DNA of 64,000 bases from Oceanobacillus alkalisoli (GCF_021556485.1 NZ_JAKGBW010000003.1:62001-126000); one strand, 5' to 3'; shown: positions 36,591-48,032, counted from the stretch's first letter. Made by a program: numbers and translations. Notes: generated by a model not told the origin, from the sequence alone.

Positions 36591-37532
36591 TTATCGTTCT
36601 GTACTTAAAAGGGTATCTAGTCTGCCTAATCGAAAATCCTTATTTTTAAGGAGCATGATTAATTCATCTAGCCCTTCTTCGATGACTGGTGTCGGGTGCA
36701 TTAAAATAATTGCACCTGGATGAACTTTTTCATTTACGCGATTTATCATAACAGAAACAGATGGTTTCTTCCAATCTACAGTATCTGTCGTCCATAAAAC
36801 CGTTTCCATTCCTTGTGCACTAGCAACTTCAATAACTTCATCTGTAAAACTTCCACTCGGTGGTGTGAAGTAATTTGGAGTTTCCCCTGTAATTGCGGTA
36901 AGGATCTCATTCGTCTGCTTGATTTGGGTTTCAATCTCTTGCGTGTTTAACCGTGCCATATCTGGATGATTATAGGCATGGTTCCCAATGAGATGTCCCT
37001 TTTCCATAATCATTTTAACGATTTCAGGATTTTCCCTCGCCCATTTCCCTTCAATGAAAAAGTTTGCTTTCACTTGATGTTCCTGTAACGTGTTTAGGAT
37101 TGCTGGGATATGCTCATTACCCCAAGAAACATTAATCATAAATGATACCATTTGTTTTTCCGGATGTCCACGATAAATTGGCGCTGGTTCAAGATCACTT
37201 AAATTTACTTTAGGACGTACTTCGTCAAAGATAAGTAAATCTTCTTGAAAAACGCCAGCTTCCTTCATCTTCTCATAGGATTTTTCAACATTTATATCTC
37301 TGCCATTTCGTCCGGGTGTTTTTTTGTAGACGCGGTCGATATAAGCATTTTGTGGTGCCTCCTTATATTCTTCATTTGCTGCTTTTTGCTCGATTTCGGT
37401 ATATAATTTATCATTTCCCGGATTCAGAACGGGTGCTGCCCCGTCCATAAATGGATTATGATTCAAACGAAATGCAGCAAATAGTATGAGTATGAATACT
37501 AGTACGTTCACATATTTTTTATACGCTCGCAT
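36591..37532 (-). CDS. ylxY: YlxY, polysaccharide deacetylase-like protein (probably inactive)
   Basis: A NodB-homology protein of 313 residues. An N-terminal signal anchor (about 10-27) predicts export. The metal-ligand motif HLIGNHAYNHPDM is present near 185, but where active deacetylases carry the catalytic Asp pair (TFDD-type) this protein reads SFMINVSWGNE. It may therefore lack deacetylase activity, as does the B. subtilis homologue from memory. TPPSGSF and LWTTDTVDWKKP are present further on. The ATG at 37532 follows a G-rich ribosome-binding site. Confidence 0.88.
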   Translation of the reverse strand: MRAYKKYVNVLVFILILFAAFRLNHNPFMDGAAPVLNPGNDKLYTEIEQKAANEEYKEAPQNAYIDRVYKKTPGRNGRDINVEKSYEKMKEAGVFQEDLLIFDEVRPKVNLSDLEPAPIYRGHPEKQMVSFMINVSWGNEHIPAILNTLQEHQVKANFFIEGKWARENPEIVKMIMEKGHLIGNHAYNHPDMARLNTQEIETQIKQTNEILTAITGETPNYFTPPSGSFTDEVIEVASAQGMETVLWTTDTVDWKKPSVSVMINRVNEKVHPGAIILMHPTPVIEEGLDELIMLLKNKDFRLGRLDTLLSTER

Positions 37533-37593
37533 GTCACCGCCCCCTACAATCAATGTATGCGGCGGTAGGACAAGGTATGTAGAAATGAGCAAT

Positions 37594-37630
37594 TAAAAAA
37601 AGAAACTGAAATTATTCCTCAGCTTCTTTT
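37594..37630 (-). terminator. pnpA terminator
   Basis: A 9-bp stem (AGAAACTGA with TCAGCTTCT, one G-T or mismatch pair) followed by seven T on the minus strand, 44 bp after the pnpA stop. Confidence 0.78.
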
Positions 37631-37670
37631 TGTGATTGAAGTGATTCGATCTCTTTTGCAATCAAATCAC

Positions 37671-39788
37671 TTATTTATTTGCTTTTTCTTCCCGTTCTTT
37701 TTCTTCTACCAAGACTGCTTTTCTTGACAGATTAATTCGGCCTTGTCTATCAATTTCTTTTACTTTGACAAGGATTTCATCTCCGATTGTAACGACGTCT
37801 TCTACTTTATTCGTACGCTCAATTTGCAATTCGGAAATATGAACAAGACCGTCTTTTCCTTTGAATAGTTCAACGAATGCACCAAACTTCTCAATACGTT
37901 TAACAGTACCAAGATACATTTGACCGACTTCTACTTCACGAACAATATCTTCAATTATCTTCTTCGCTTTTTCATTCATTTGCTGATCAGTTGAAGAGAT
38001 ATAGACACTGCCATCTTGTTCAATATCGATTTTCACGCCAGTTTCATCAATGATTTGGTTAATCTGTTTTCCACTTGGTCCAATGACATCACGGATTTTA
38101 TCCGGATTAATGTCCATGGTCATGATTTTAGGTGCAAATGGCGATAATTCTGTTTTAGGCTCTGCAATTGTTGCAAGCATGGATTCAAGAATCTGCATCC
38201 GGCCTGTTTTTGCTTGTTCCATTGCTTCTTCTAAAATCTCACGGGAAAGTCCGTCAATTTTAATATCCATTTGAAGTGCAGTGATTCCATTTTCAGTACC
38301 AGCAACTTTAAAATCCATGTCACCTAGTGCATCTTCCATACCTTGGATATCTGTCAGGATTGTATAATCTTCTCCAGACTTAACAAGACCCATCGCAATC
38401 CCGGCAACCGGCGCTTTTATCGGAACACCTGCATCCATCAATGCTAAAGTACTCGCACAAATACTCGCTTGTGAACTTGAACCGTTTGATTCCAATACTT
38501 CAGAAACGAGACGGATCGTATACGGGAAATCATTTTCGGATGGAATCACTTTTTCAAGGGCGCGTTCACCTAAAGCACCGTGACCAATTTCCCTTCTTCC
38601 TGGACCGCGAATCGGACCTGTTTCCCCGACACTATACTGCGGGAAGTTATAGTGGTGCATGAAACGTTTTGATTCTTCTAAATCAAGCCCGTCCAAAATC
38701 TGAACGTCACCAAGGGCTCCTAATGTACAAATGCTTAAAGCTTGAGTTTGCCCACGTGTGAAGAGACCTGAACCATGGGTACGCGGTAAAAGATGGGTAC
38801 GACTTGATAATGGTCTAACTTCATCCGGCTTTCTTCCGTCTGGGCGAATTTTTTCCTTCGTGATGAGCCGACGTACTTCCTCTTTCACCATGTTTTCAAG
38901 GATGTTCTTCACTTGTTTAAGGGTATCCGCTTCTGTTTCCTCATCATAAACAGCAAGCACTTCTTCTTTTACAGCTGCAATCGCATCTTCACGTTCATGC
39001 TTTTCCTTCACTTGAATAGCTGCAGTAAGCTTGTCTTTTGCTTCAAGTTCAATTTTTGCCGTAAGTTCCTCGTCAAGTTCAAATAAGCTCACTTCAGATT
39101 TTTCGATATTTACTTGAGATATGATTTCTTCCTGGAATGCAACTAATCGTTTAATTTCCTCATGGCCGAACATGATCGCTTCAAGCATCACTTCTTCCGG
39201 AACTTCCTCCGCCCCGGCTTCCACCATGTTGACTGCATCCTTCGTTCCTGCTACGGTAAGCTCGATATCACTTTTCTCTTGCTGTTCAATTGTTGGATTA
39301 ATAATGAATTCTCCATCCACTCTTCCAACTTGAACACCTGCGATTGGCTCCTGGAACGGAATATTGGAAATGGATAGTGCAATGGAAGAGCCGATCATTG
39401 CAGCAATCTCCGAGGAACAATCTTGGTCCACACTCATGACGGTACTGATAACTTGTACTTCATTACGGTAGCCATCAGGGAAGAGTGGGCGAATTGGGCG
39501 GTCAATAAGACGTGAAGCTAGAATTGCCTTTTCACTTGGTCTTCCTTCCCGCTTAATGAATCCACCTGGAATTTTACCGACGGCGTATAACCGTTCCTCA
39601 TAATTTACCGTCAATGGAAAGAATGGTAAATCTTTCGGTTCCTTTGAACCTGTGGCAACTGCCAGTACAGATGTATCACCGTAATGGATCATTGCTGCAC
39701 CGCCAGCTTGTTTAGCAAGCTCACCTATTTCCACTGTAAACGTGGAGCCTGAAATCTCTGTCGAAAAAACTTGTTTTTCTTCTATCAT
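37671..39788 (-). CDS. pnpA: Polyribonucleotide nucleotidyltransferase (PNPase)
   Basis: The main 3'-5' phosphorolytic exoribonuclease; it works with RNase Y. The protein has 705 residues. There are two RNase PH domains: the first contains [16 protein letters not shown] near 75, the second [19 protein letters not shown] near 335 and [20 protein letters not shown] near 490. A KH domain (about 555-615) and an S1 domain (about 620-690) follow. AAAGGAG lies 11 nt before its ATG. It is the next gene after rpsO, the conserved arrangement. Confidence 0.97.
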   Translation of the reverse strand: MIEEKQVFSTEISGSTFTVEIGELAKQAGGAAMIHYGDTSVLAVATGSKEPKDLPFFPLTVNYEERLYAVGKIPGGFIKREGRPSEKAILASRLIDRPIRPLFPDGYRNEVQVISTVMSVDQDCSSEIAAMIGSSIALSISNIPFQEPIAGVQVGRVDGEFIINPTIEQQEKSDIELTVAGTKDAVNMVEAGAEEVPEEVMLEAIMFGHEEIKRLVAFQEEIISQVNIEKSEVSLFELDEELTAKIELEAKDKLTAAIQVKEKHEREDAIAAVKEEVLAVYDEETEADTLKQVKNILENMVKEEVRRLITKEKIRPDGRKPDEVRPLSSRTHLLPRTHGSGLFTRGQTQALSICTLGALGDVQILDGLDLEESKRFMHHYNFPQYSVGETGPIRGPGRREIGHGALGERALEKVIPSENDFPYTIRLVSEVLESNGSSSQASICASTLALMDAGVPIKAPVAGIAMGLVKSGEDYTILTDIQGMEDALGDMDFKVAGTENGITALQMDIKIDGLSREILEEAMEQAKTGRMQILESMLATIAEPKTELSPFAPKIMTMDINPDKIRDVIGPSGKQINQIIDETGVKIDIEQDGSVYISSTDQQMNEKAKKIIEDIVREVEVGQMYLGTVKRIEKFGAFVELFKGKDGLVHISELQIERTNKVEDVVTIGDEILVKVKEIDRQGRINLSRKAVLVEEKEREEKANK

Positions 39789-39960
39789 CTAGTTTGGTAC
39801 TCCTTTCAATACAACATCCTCATCATTAGTATAAACAATTCTCACTTAAAGCTTTCAAGTAGTTCTTTCTTCTAGAATATACGATAGCAGTAGGAGAATC
39901 AAACGGTACGTCTAATCAGGAGCGTAATATCAATTATATCTATAAATATAAAATGCTTAA

Positions 39961-39990
39961 AAGAAAAAGCAGGATTTCTCCTGCTTTTCT
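39961..39990 (-). terminator. rpsO terminator
   Basis: A 10-bp stem (AAAAGCAGGA with TCCTGCTTTT) followed by TCTTTT on the minus strand, just after the rpsO stop. Confidence 0.88.
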
Positions 39991-39996
39991 TTAAGC

Positions 39997-40266
39997 TTAT
40001 CGACGTAAGCCGAGTTTTTGAATTAGATCGCGGTAACGTATAATATCTTTATTACGTAGATAGTTTAATAGGTTACGGCGTTTACCGACCATTTTAAACA
40101 GACCGCGGCGAGAATGATGGTCTTTCTTATGAGCGCGAAGGTGCTCATTCAGTAGGTTAATCTCTTCTGTAAGTACAGCAATTTGTACTTCAGGAGAGCC
40201 TGTGTCCGTATCATGGACTTTAAATTCATTAATAATCTCATTCTTACGTTCTTGTGAAATCGCCAT
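39997..40266 (-). CDS. rpsO: Ribosomal protein S15
   Basis: A primary 16S-rRNA-binding protein of the 30S subunit. It is 89 residues from the ATG at 40266, with AGGAGG 8 nt upstream. It contains the conserved [19 protein letters not shown] and the [11 protein letters not shown] helix. In B. subtilis it follows ribC directly; here a 441-bp repeat separates it from ribF. No obvious S15 leader structure could be separated from the repeat. Confidence 0.98.
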   Translation of the reverse strand: MAISQERKNEIINEFKVHDTDTGSPEVQIAVLTEEINLLNEHLRAHKKDHHSRRGLFKMVGKRRNLLNYLRNKDIIRYRDLIQKLGLRR

Positions 40267-40421
40267 TTGGTCCACCTCCTATAAAAATTGTATAGCCCCA
40301 ATCCCCTAGCAATCGTCGGAGATACGATTTGCCAAGCGATGGTTTATCTACATTAGTATAGCTTGAGCTACAGATAAAATCAAGTTTTTAATCGATATTT
40401 CTTTATAAAGAAATACTTTCA

Positions 40422-40862
40422 CCTTCATTCAGCGTAAGCGCAACTTTCTTCCGGGGGTCCGCAGTACCGATACCTCTCGCTTTCCGTGGGCGGCTGGTGA
40501 GCCTCCTCGGGCTGTCGCCCTGCGGGGTCTCACCTAGGCCTGTCCTCCCACAGGAGTCTCGAGGTATCGGGACTGCTCCCAGCAAAAACCTGACTTGGAA
40601 CCCTGTTTATTATATCAGGAATAGAACGCTTATCATAACACGGGATAGATACCATTGATAATAACCCTCTCTACCAGTTCAGTTGCCCGGCGGACGGTGA
40701 CTCCTACGGGAAAAGCACGTGTCCAGACCAGAGCAGGAAGCGGTTTTCTTCCGAGGAGGCTGAGGCCGTGCCCTTAGAATGCGCATCCGTCCGCCGGGCA
40801 ACTGAACGGCGACCAGAACGCTAAACTTAATGAATGATCAAAACCCTTACGCTGAATGGGAG
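40422..40862 (-). repeat. Two-hairpin intergenic element, copy C (full length, inverted orientation)
   Basis: A 441-bp element between ribF and rpsO, opposite in orientation to copies A and B. Ends: CCTTCATTCAGCGTAAGCG (40422-40440) and the near complement at 40844-40862. Hairpin 2 spans 40461-40576 with arms CGATACCTC/GAGGTATCG and inner stem GGTGAG/CTCACC. Hairpin 1 spans 40677-40807 with arms CCGGCGGACGG/CCGTCCGCCGG. The right end stops 16 bp from the ribF stop. Minus-strand transcription of ribF would run into it before rpsO. Confidence 0.87.
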
Positions 40863-40877
40863 TAGTAAGTTTGGTGT

Positions 40878-41816
40878 TTAACGGAAATAATTGCGGATTG
40901 TTTCTTCGTCATCGGCAAGCTGGGCGATTAGCTCTTCTTTGCCGGCAAATTTCTTCTCATCCCGTATAAACTCATGCCACTCCAGCTGTAATTCTTCTCC
41001 GTATAAATCATTATTATAATCAAAAATGTTTACCTCAACAGATAAATTTCCTTTATCTTCTTTGAAAGTCGGGTTTGTTCCGACACTTGCCATTCCTTCA
41101 TAAATTGCATTTTTATATCTTACTTTTACAGCATAGACACCGAGTTTAGGAAGGAGTGCATCTTCGTTAATCTTTAAATTTGCTGTCGGATATCCTAATT
41201 CCGGGCCTCCGCGCTGGGCACCATGAATAACGACACTTGTATATTTTAAGGGTCGTCCGAGCAACCGATTAATCGTTGCAACTTCGCCTTGTTTTAACAA
41301 ATCTCTTATCCTCGTAGAGCTTACCTTTTCGTCATCCATCGTTACTTTATCGATTACAGTATAATCAAATCTGCCTCTGGAATAGTCCGAGATATTCGAC
41401 ATATTCCCAGCCCCTTTATGTCCAAAGCTATAATCAAAGCCTGCAACAAGATGCTTTATATGTAAGCCGATTATGAAATGATCAATGAAATCTTCAGGAC
41501 TTAGCTTCGATAGTTCTTCATTAAATTTAATAATATATAGCCGATCAACATTCATTTGTTGAAGGATTTCCTGTTTTTCACGGAGAGGTGTAATATATTG
41601 CACATGCTCTGTTCCTTTCTTTAAGACAACAGAGGGATGGGGATGAAATGTTATGACAGCACTCTCCATGTTTTTTTCCTTTGCGACTTCGACAGCCTTC
41701 TCGATTAATCGCTGATGTCCTTTATGTATCCCATCAAAAAAACCAATCGCACATACAGTTTCGGGGATATCTGCTTCTGTAAGGGTATGCGGATAAGTTA
41801 ATTCAAAAGTTCTCAT
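40878..41816 (-). CDS. ribF: Bifunctional riboflavin kinase/FAD synthetase
   Basis: Makes FMN and FAD from riboflavin; called RibC in B. subtilis. The protein has 312 residues. The FAD-synthetase domain has GFFDGIHKGHQ near 28 and STRIRDLL near 168. The C-terminal riboflavin kinase has RGGPELGYPTANL near 200. It follows truB by 10 bp. The copy C repeat begins 15 bp after its stop. Confidence 0.96.
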   Translation of the reverse strand: MRTFELTYPHTLTEADIPETVCAIGFFDGIHKGHQRLIEKAVEVAKEKNMESAVITFHPHPSVVLKKGTEHVQYITPLREKQEILQQMNVDRLYIIKFNEELSKLSPEDFIDHFIIGLHIKHLVAGFDYSFGHKGAGNMSNISDYSRGRFDYTVIDKVTMDDEKVSSTRIRDLLKQGEVATINRLLGRPLKYTSVVIHGAQRGGPELGYPTANLKINEDALLPKLGVYAVKVRYKNAIYEGMASVGTNPTFKEDKGNLSVEVNIFDYNNDLYGEELQLEWHEFIRDEKKFAGKEELIAQLADDEETIRNYFR

Positions 41817-41826
41817 ATCTATTCAC

Positions 41827-42729
41827 CTACTTTTTATCAAACTGAAATACACGAACAGGCTTTATTTCTCGCTCGTTCTTTTCATGAATCTGATAGATGG
41901 CCAGCAGCTCACCTTGATGCATCATTAAGAATGGATTCGTCTCCGGCAATTCGTCGGGTCTTGACAGTTTTTGACCATATTGCACTTTATGCTTTACTTG
42001 TTCAGACACTTCAAGAGCAGATAAATGATCGACGCCAGTGAGGAGAGGCTTTAGCCATGCAGCTCGTTCCAGATCATTAGACGCCTGTTCAATCTGATCG
42101 AAAGTGATTGCTTCTTGTTTTGTAAAGTTTCCAGTCCGGATCCGCTCAAGAAATGACATATGAGCAGGGTACCCCAACTGCTTTCCAATGTCGACACATA
42201 GCGTTCGGATATAAGTACCCTTCGAACAAGTAACTTGGAATCGGATTGTATGATCATTTTCATTTTGTGCTATGCGTTCAATAGAATGTACCTCGATATT
42301 ACGTACTGGACGCACGACTTCTTCATTCGCTCTTGCATATTCATAAAGTTTCTTTCCATTTACTTTAACAGCTGAATACATTGGCGGGATTTGCTTCGTT
42401 ACGCCTAAAAAAGACTGTAAGCAAGCATCTATTTCACCGATTTCAGGGAAAACATCGACATTCACTGCTTCAACAATTCCACCATAGCTATCTTCTGTTT
42501 CTGTTGTTTGACCGAGTTTTACTTCAGCGATATATGTTTTCTTTGTATCTGTTAAAAATGGCACGATTTTCGTAGCTTGACCAATACAAATAGGAAGTAC
42601 CCCTTCCACTTCTGGATCAAGTGTCCCAGTATGTCCAACCTTTCTTGTCTTGTACAGTCTTCTAATTTTCATGACGCAATCATGAGAGGTCATCCCTCTT
42701 GGTTTCCATAATGGCAAAATTCCGTTCAT
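41827..42729 (-). CDS. truB: tRNA pseudouridine-55 synthase TruB
   Basis: Converts U55 of tRNAs to pseudouridine. It is 300 residues from the ATG at 42729, where GGAAGTG has 6-nt spacing. The catalytic aspartate is in GHTGTLDPEVEGVLP near 38, and the KGTYIRTL motif lies near 180. Its position between rbfA and ribF is the conserved infB-operon order. Confidence 0.96.
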   Translation of the reverse strand: MNGILPLWKPRGMTSHDCVMKIRRLYKTRKVGHTGTLDPEVEGVLPICIGQATKIVPFLTDTKKTYIAEVKLGQTTETEDSYGGIVEAVNVDVFPEIGEIDACLQSFLGVTKQIPPMYSAVKVNGKKLYEYARANEEVVRPVRNIEVHSIERIAQNENDHTIRFQVTCSKGTYIRTLCVDIGKQLGYPAHMSFLERIRTGNFTKQEAITFDQIEQASNDLERAAWLKPLLTGVDHLSALEVSEQVKHKVQYGQKLSRPDELPETNPFLMMHQGELLAIYQIHEKNEREIKPVRVFQFDKK

Positions 42730-42814
42730 ATCATTCACTTCCGTTCCATACAGGTAAAAGAATCATGGAAAAATCTGACCCTGTCCACATAAGATAAGGA
42801 GTCAGATTTACCAT

Positions 42815-43156
42815 TTATTTATTTAAATCTCGCAAAATAGATTCGATTCGATTCCCGTACTCATAAGCTTCGTCAAATTCAATAAGCAGCTCAGGTGTCT
42901 TTCTAAGACGGATTCGTTTTCCGATTTCTGAACGGATGAACCCTTTAGCCTTCGTCAATCCGAGTAGTGTATCTTGTTTTTCTTTCTCCGAGCCAAGTAC
43001 AGAAATATAGATGGTAGCTTGCTGAAGGTCTCCTGTGACTTCCACATCTGTAACTGTTACAAAACCAATTCTCGGATCCTTCAGTTTCGTCGTTAAAATT
43101 TCACCTAATTCTTTTTTCATCTGTTCAGCAACCCGATTAGCACGTAATTCCGACAT
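42815..43156 (-). CDS. rbfA: Ribosome-binding factor A
   Basis: A KH-fold factor for late maturation of the 30S subunit (16S 5' end). It is 113 residues long, full length, beginning [18 protein letters not shown] and containing [15 protein letters not shown] and the RKTPEL motif near the end. It is downstream of ylxP in the infB operon. Confidence 0.96.
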   Translation of the reverse strand: MSELRANRVAEQMKKELGEILTTKLKDPRIGFVTVTDVEVTGDLQQATIYISVLGSEKEKQDTLLGLTKAKGFIRSEIGKRIRLRKTPELLIEFDEAYEYGNRIESILRDLNK

Positions 43157-43199
43157 CTTCTCACCTCATTCATAAAATCACTAATCGTTTGAAGGAGGG

Positions 43200-43478
43200 T
43201 TAGCGTTCCTCAACCGTCGTAATGGTTCGCTCCAGTTCCGGATACTGATCAAGCACCCGCAATACCTGCTGGATTACTTTTTCTGCATGTACTGCGCTTT
43301 CTGATACTGTCACAACGCCAAACTTTGTCCGCTGCCAGAGATCTTGATATTCTAACTCGGCAACGGCAACATTAAAGTCTTTCGTCAATTTGGCAAATAT
43401 CCTTTTCAATAAAGAGCGTTTCGCTTTAAGCGAATTCCCTTCGTAAAAGAAGCACTCTATTTCCGCATAGAGAATCAT
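43200..43478 (-). CDS. ylxP: YlxP, DUF503 family protein
   Basis: A conserved 92-residue protein of unknown function in the infB-rbfA interval of Firmicutes. It has the DUF503 pattern: [20 protein letters not shown] and [23 protein letters not shown]. Its ATG overlaps the infB stop by 4 bp, so it is translationally coupled. Confidence 0.9.
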   Translation of the reverse strand: MILYAEIECFFYEGNSLKAKRSLLKRIFAKLTKDFNVAVAELEYQDLWQRTKFGVVTVSESAVHAEKVIQQVLRVLDQYPELERTITTVEER

Positions 43479-45604
43479 GTATGTTTGATTTCCTCCATAA
43501 TAAATGCTTCGATAACGTCTCCTTCTTTTATATCATTAAAGTTCGAAATTGTAATTCCGCACTCGTAGTTTGTCGCTACTTCACGCACATCATCTTTAAA
43601 TCGTTTCAATGCAGCAATTTCACCTTCAAATAGAACGACCCCGTCCCGGATTACTCTTACTCCTGAGTCTCTCGTAATCTTACCATCCGTTACATAGCTT
43701 CCAGCGATTGTTCCGATTCGGGAAACTTTAAACGTTTCGCGGACTTCCGCTTGTCCGATAACTTTCTCTTCGTATTCAGGATCGAGTAAACCTTTCATCG
43801 CTGCTTCGATTTCTTCAATTGCTTTATAGATGACACGATGCGTTCTTACATCGACTTTTTCTCTTTCCGCAGCATTTTTCGCATTTACATCAGGTCTTAC
43901 GTTGAAGCCGATGACGATTGCGTTGGAAGCAGATGCGAGGATGATATCAGATTCCGTAATCGCACCTACACCGGTGTGGATGATTTTCACCTTAACGCCT
44001 TCAACTTCGATTTTTTGTAAAGAAGAAGAAAGTGCTTCAGCTGAACCTTGAACGTCTGCTTTAATAATAATATTTAAGTCTTTCATTTCACCTTGTTTAA
44101 TTTGTTCGAATAAATCATCAAGGCTTACTTTGCTCTGTTGACCGCGATTTTCCACGATAAACTTCTGTTCCCGTGCTTCACCGACCTGTCTTGCCTTCTT
44201 CTCATCTTCAAAGACAAGGAATTGATCTCCAGCTTGCGGTACACCGCTAAGACCAGTAATCTCAACTGGTGTGGACGGTCCAACTTGTTCAATCCGTTCT
44301 CTCATATCATTCACCATCGCACGCACACGCCCGTATGTGTTTCCGACAACGAGGGAATCACCTACATGCAGTGTTCCATTTTGAACGAGCAAGGTCGCGA
44401 CAGACCCTCTTCCTTTATCTAGTTGAGCGTCAATAACTGTACCAGATGCATTAGCGTTCGGATTCGCTTTTAATTCCTCAACTTCCGCGACAAGTAATAC
44501 CATCTCAAGAAGATCATCAATACCTTCATGTTTGATCGCTGAGATATTAACGAAAATTGTATCTCCGCCCCAGTCTTCAGGAATCAGTTCATATTCCGTT
44601 AACTCTTGCATGACACGGTCGGGATTCGCTGATTCTTTATCCATTTTATTAACAGCCACAATAATCGGAACTTCAGCTGCTTTTGCATGGTTGATCGCTT
44701 CAACAGTCTGTGGCATTACACCATCGTCTGCAGCGACAACTAATATCGCAATATCCGTAACTTGAGCACCACGTGAACGCATGCTTGTGAAAGCGGCGTG
44801 CCCCGGTGTATCAAGAAATGTGATTTTTTTTCCATTTGATTCCACTTGATAAGCTCCAATATGCTGTGTGATTCCTCCAGCTTCTCCTGCTGTTACCTTT
44901 GTTTTTCGAATGGAGTCCAGTGTCGTTGTCTTCCCGTGGTCAACGTGCCCCATAATCGTCACAACTGCAGGACGTTCCTCTAAGTTCTCTTCTTTTTCTT
45001 CCACGCGATATTTCTCAAAATCTGTATCTTCTAACACAATTTCTTTTTCTACTTCAACATTGTACTCACCGCAGATTAATTCAATCGTATCATCATCAAG
45101 ATCCTGGTTTTTCGTAGCCATAACCCCTAAAAACATGAGTCTCTTAATAATCTCAGATTCTTTTTTGTGTAGTTTTGCCGCAAGTTCACTAACCGTCAGC
45201 GTATTACCATACGTAATCTTGTCTGGTGTTAAATCTGGTGCGGGTTGTGCTGGCTTCCTTCTTTGCTGATCCCGTCTCTTATGATTACGACTTTTATTAT
45301 GGTGAGTCTTTTGCTGTCCTCTTTTTCCTGTCATTTGTTGACTCCCTTTGTTGTTTTGTCTTTTATCAGAATACTTTTTATTATCTTCCTTTTTCTGGTT
45401 AGGTTTCGAATTCGTCGGTGTCTTCTGTCCTTCTTTATCGTTAGTCGATGGATTGAACTTTTTATCAAGTGATTTCACGGTGTTTTCCGATATCGTAGAC
45501 ATGTGATTCGTTACTTCCACATTCATTTCTTTTAAATAATTAATCACTTGTTTACTCGTTACTTGATTCTTTTTAGCATATTCATATACACGCATTTTAG
45601 TCAT
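43475..45604 (-). CDS. infB: Translation initiation factor IF-2
   Basis: A GTPase that brings initiator tRNA to the ribosome. It is 709 residues from the ATG at 45604, with GGGGTG 5 nt upstream. An N-terminal IF2N domain ([15 protein letters not shown]) precedes a basic, Gln/Asn/Lys-rich linker (about 55-135) and a second IF2N region. The G domain has GHVDHGKTT near 217, DTPGH near 265 and NKMD near 320, and domains II-IV follow. The linker is short, as in other Bacilli. An internal start for a shorter isoform is known in some species but not evident here. Confidence 0.97.
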   Translation of the reverse strand: MTKMRVYEYAKKNQVTSKQVINYLKEMNVEVTNHMSTISENTVKSLDKKFNPSTNDKEGQKTPTNSKPNQKKEDNKKYSDKRQNNKGSQQMTGKRGQQKTHHNKSRNHKRRDQQRRKPAQPAPDLTPDKITYGNTLTVSELAAKLHKKESEIIKRLMFLGVMATKNQDLDDDTIELICGEYNVEVEKEIVLEDTDFEKYRVEEKEENLEERPAVVTIMGHVDHGKTTTLDSIRKTKVTAGEAGGITQHIGAYQVESNGKKITFLDTPGHAAFTSMRSRGAQVTDIAILVVAADDGVMPQTVEAINHAKAAEVPIIVAVNKMDKESANPDRVMQELTEYELIPEDWGGDTIFVNISAIKHEGIDDLLEMVLLVAEVEELKANPNANASGTVIDAQLDKGRGSVATLLVQNGTLHVGDSLVVGNTYGRVRAMVNDMRERIEQVGPSTPVEITGLSGVPQAGDQFLVFEDEKKARQVGEAREQKFIVENRGQQSKVSLDDLFEQIKQGEMKDLNIIIKADVQGSAEALSSSLQKIEVEGVKVKIIHTGVGAITESDIILASASNAIVIGFNVRPDVNAKNAAEREKVDVRTHRVIYKAIEEIEAAMKGLLDPEYEEKVIGQAEVRETFKVSRIGTIAGSYVTDGKITRDSGVRVIRDGVVLFEGEIAALKRFKDDVREVATNYECGITISNFNDIKEGDVIEAFIMEEIKHT

Positions 45605-45707
45605 ACGTTCACCCCCGAAATTAATTACCTTAGAAAACTTGGCATTCGTCAAGGTTTTACGGCGAATGCCTTAGTTGCACTTATGCAGTAAGAGAGGATT
45701 CACTTTC

Positions 45708-46010
45708 TTATCTGTCAAAATAGGAGCTGATTTTCTTAGCAAACCCTGCATCCAATATAGCAATTGCAACTCTTTGGGATTTCCCTATCGCATTCGATAA
45801 TGTTTCCCTGTCGTCTTCCACAATAATATATGGAATCCGGTAGTACTTACATTTATCCGTAATGCGCTTTTTCGTCCGGTCCCCTGTATCACGGGCAAGT
45901 ATTACGAGCTTCGCCTTCTCGCTGCGCACATCTCGTAAAATAGCATCTTCCCCGACGGAACATTTTCCGGCCCGAAAGGCGAGACCGAGTAAATTCAAAT
46001 AATTGTTCAT
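45708..46010 (-). CDS. rplGA: YlxQ/RplGA, L7Ae-family RNA-binding protein
   Basis: A small 100-residue protein of the L7Ae/L30e/Gadd45 fold that recognises kink-turn RNA. AFRAGKCSVGEDAILRDVR and the LVILARDTGDRTKKR segment are typical. It overlaps the ylxR stop by 4 bp and is upstream of infB, as in B. subtilis. Confidence 0.9.
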   Translation of the reverse strand: MNNYLNLLGLAFRAGKCSVGEDAILRDVRSEKAKLVILARDTGDRTKKRITDKCKYYRIPYIIVEDDRETLSNAIGKSQRVAIAILDAGFAKKISSYFDR

Positions 46011-46279
46011 GATTCACTACTCACAAGCTTTCGTAATTCTTCATAGATTGTTGACTCAATCTCTGTATTTAATGTCCGGGCAAGAATGTTCGATTGTTCA
46101 GCTTTCTCGATTACTTCCAACGTTTTAGTTACGTATGCGCCCCTGCCGTTCTTTTTCCCTGTTGGGTCGACAAACACTTCCCCTTCTTTATTACGGACAA
46201 TACGGATCAGTTCTTTTTTCGGTCGCATTTCACCGGTTACAACACATTTTCTTTCTGGTATTTTACGTTTTGTCGCCAT
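46007..46279 (-). CDS. ylxR: YlxR (RnpM) RNA-binding protein
   Basis: A 90-residue YlxR-family protein; recent work in B. subtilis reports it binds and modulates RNase P. The family core RKCVVTGEM...RIVRNKEG...DPTGKKNGRGAYV is intact. It follows nusA by 11 bp. Confidence 0.93.
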   Translation of the reverse strand: MATKRKIPERKCVVTGEMRPKKELIRIVRNKEGEVFVDPTGKKNGRGAYVTKTLEVIEKAEQSNILARTLNTEIESTIYEELRKLVSSES

Positions 46280-46290
46280 TTCATTTCCTC

Positions 46291-47403
46291 CTATTCAAAC
46301 AGATCGTCATCATTCATTGAATAAGATTCTTCTTCGGTTACTTCGCTATCAATTTCCATCAGGCCTTCATTTCTAGCCTCAGTTTCACTCTTGATATCGA
46401 TTTTCCAACCGGTCAGCTTAGCAGCAAGCCTGGCATTCTGCCCACGTTTACCAATTGCTAGTGAGAGCTGGTAATCAGGGACAATAACCGTTGTTGCTTT
46501 TTCTTCTTCATTCACAAGCACGTCAATAACCTTGGAAGGACTGAGTGCATTCGATACGTAAACAACCGGGTCTTCTGCCCATTCAACGATATCAATCTTC
46601 TCACCCTTCAACTCATCGACAATTGCTTGGACACGCTGTCCTCTTGGACCGACACAAGAACCTACTGCATCAATCTCTTCGTTCTCCGCATATACGGAAA
46701 TTTTTGACCGGTCGCCGGCTTCCCTTGCCACCGATTTGATTTCCACAATACCATCATAAATTTCAGGTACTTCCATTTCAAATAAACGCTTTAACAAGCC
46801 AGGATGAGACCTAGAAATATAGATCTGCGGCCCTTTGCTTGTATTTTCCACTTTCGTTACATATACTTTGAGACGGTCATGGATATCGTATTCTTCTGTC
46901 GGCATTTGTTCCGCTTCTGCAAGCTTTGCTTCAATCTTTCCTAAGTTTACGTAAATGAAGCGGGCATCTTTACGCTGGATGATCCCAGTCATGACGTCAT
47001 CTTCCCGGTCGACATATTCGGAATAAATAACGCCCCGTTCTGCCTCTCTTACTCGCTGTGTCACTACTTGCTTAGCCGCTTGAGCCGCAATCCGACCAAA
47101 GTCTTTCGGTGTAACTTCCACTTCAATTACATCATCTAACTCATAATTCGGATCGATTTCTTTTGCTTCATCTAAAGATATTTCTTGTTGGCTGTCTTCT
47201 ACTTCTTCTACAATTGCTTTTCTGGAAAAAACTTTCATACTGCCTTTTTCTTCATTAAGTTCAACTCGTACATTCGTTGCGGATTGAAAATTCTTTTTAT
47301 AAGCCGATATTAATGCTGCTTCCAACGCTTCAATTAATATGTCTTTTTCAATGCCTTTTTCCTCTGCTAATAAATCAATCGCATCAAACAACTGACTGCT
47401 CAC
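46291..47403 (-). CDS. nusA: Transcription termination/antitermination factor NusA
   Basis: Binds RNA polymerase and nascent RNA, and controls pausing and termination. The protein has 370 residues. The N-terminal RNAP-binding domain runs to about 125, then an S1 domain (about 133-200, [16 protein letters not shown]) and two KH domains with [13 protein letters not shown] near 248 and [18 protein letters not shown] near 312. An acidic tail ends it. The start is GTG at 47403 with GGGGG about 10 nt upstream. It is in the rimP-nusA-ylxR-rplGA-infB operon. Confidence 0.97.
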   Translation of the reverse strand: MSSQLFDAIDLLAEEKGIEKDILIEALEAALISAYKKNFQSATNVRVELNEEKGSMKVFSRKAIVEEVEDSQQEISLDEAKEIDPNYELDDVIEVEVTPKDFGRIAAQAAKQVVTQRVREAERGVIYSEYVDREDDVMTGIIQRKDARFIYVNLGKIEAKLAEAEQMPTEEYDIHDRLKVYVTKVENTSKGPQIYISRSHPGLLKRLFEMEVPEIYDGIVEIKSVAREAGDRSKISVYAENEEIDAVGSCVGPRGQRVQAIVDELKGEKIDIVEWAEDPVVYVSNALSPSKVIDVLVNEEEKATTVIVPDYQLSLAIGKRGQNARLAAKLTGWKIDIKSETEARNEGLMEIDSEVTEEESYSMNDDDLFE

Positions 47404-47420
47404 TTTTCATTGTCCCCCTT

Positions 47421-47888
47421 TTAAAACGTTACAGCTAATCTTGCTTTAGCTATCTTTTCATATGGAATTTCAACTTGTTTCTTTGCTGCTTTGACCTTAT
47501 ATTCAATGGTCAGATGATCATTTTCAAAGCTGGTTAATATACCTTCATATTCCTTCGCACCATCAATTGGTGCGTATAATGTTACATAAACATTTTTATT
47601 AACATTTGCTTTTAGATCTGCTTTTGTTTTTAGCGGTCTTTCTGCTCCAGGGGAAGAAACCTCAAGGAAATAGGCAGCTTTAATCGGGTCGGTTTCATCA
47701 AGCCTCTCACTCAGTTGCTCTGAAACAAGGCCGCATTCAGCGATATCGACACCACCCGGCTTATCAATATAAACACGCAAGAACCAATTTTTACCTTCCT
47801 TCACATATTCAATATCCACGAGTTCTAAACCATTTTCTTCTAAAATCGGATTCACTAATTGTTCTGTCGTTTCAATAACCGAAGTCAT
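47421..47888 (-). CDS. rimP: Ribosome maturation factor RimP
   Basis: Needed for 30S subunit assembly. It is 155 residues long, typical length. [23 protein letters not shown] near 20 and [12 protein letters not shown] near 78 are the family motifs. GAAGGAGG precedes the ATG. It is the first gene of the nusA-infB operon; a hairpin separates it from polC. Confidence 0.96.
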   Translation of the reverse strand: MTSVIETTEQLVNPILEENGLELVDIEYVKEGKNWFLRVYIDKPGGVDIAECGLVSEQLSERLDETDPIKAAYFLEVSSPGAERPLKTKADLKANVNKNVYVTLYAPIDGAKEYEGILTSFENDHLTIEYKVKAAKKQVEIPYEKIAKARLAVTF

Positions 47889-48032
47889 CCGTCATCCTCC
47901 TTCTACTACCATTTATTCCTTATTATGCACAAGTTTAATCTTTTTCATCTTAAAGTAGTAAAGTGGCAATATAAAACCCTAGCCTATTATGTAGGGGCTA
48001 GGGGCGAAGTTAGAGCATAAATTCTTAAGAAG

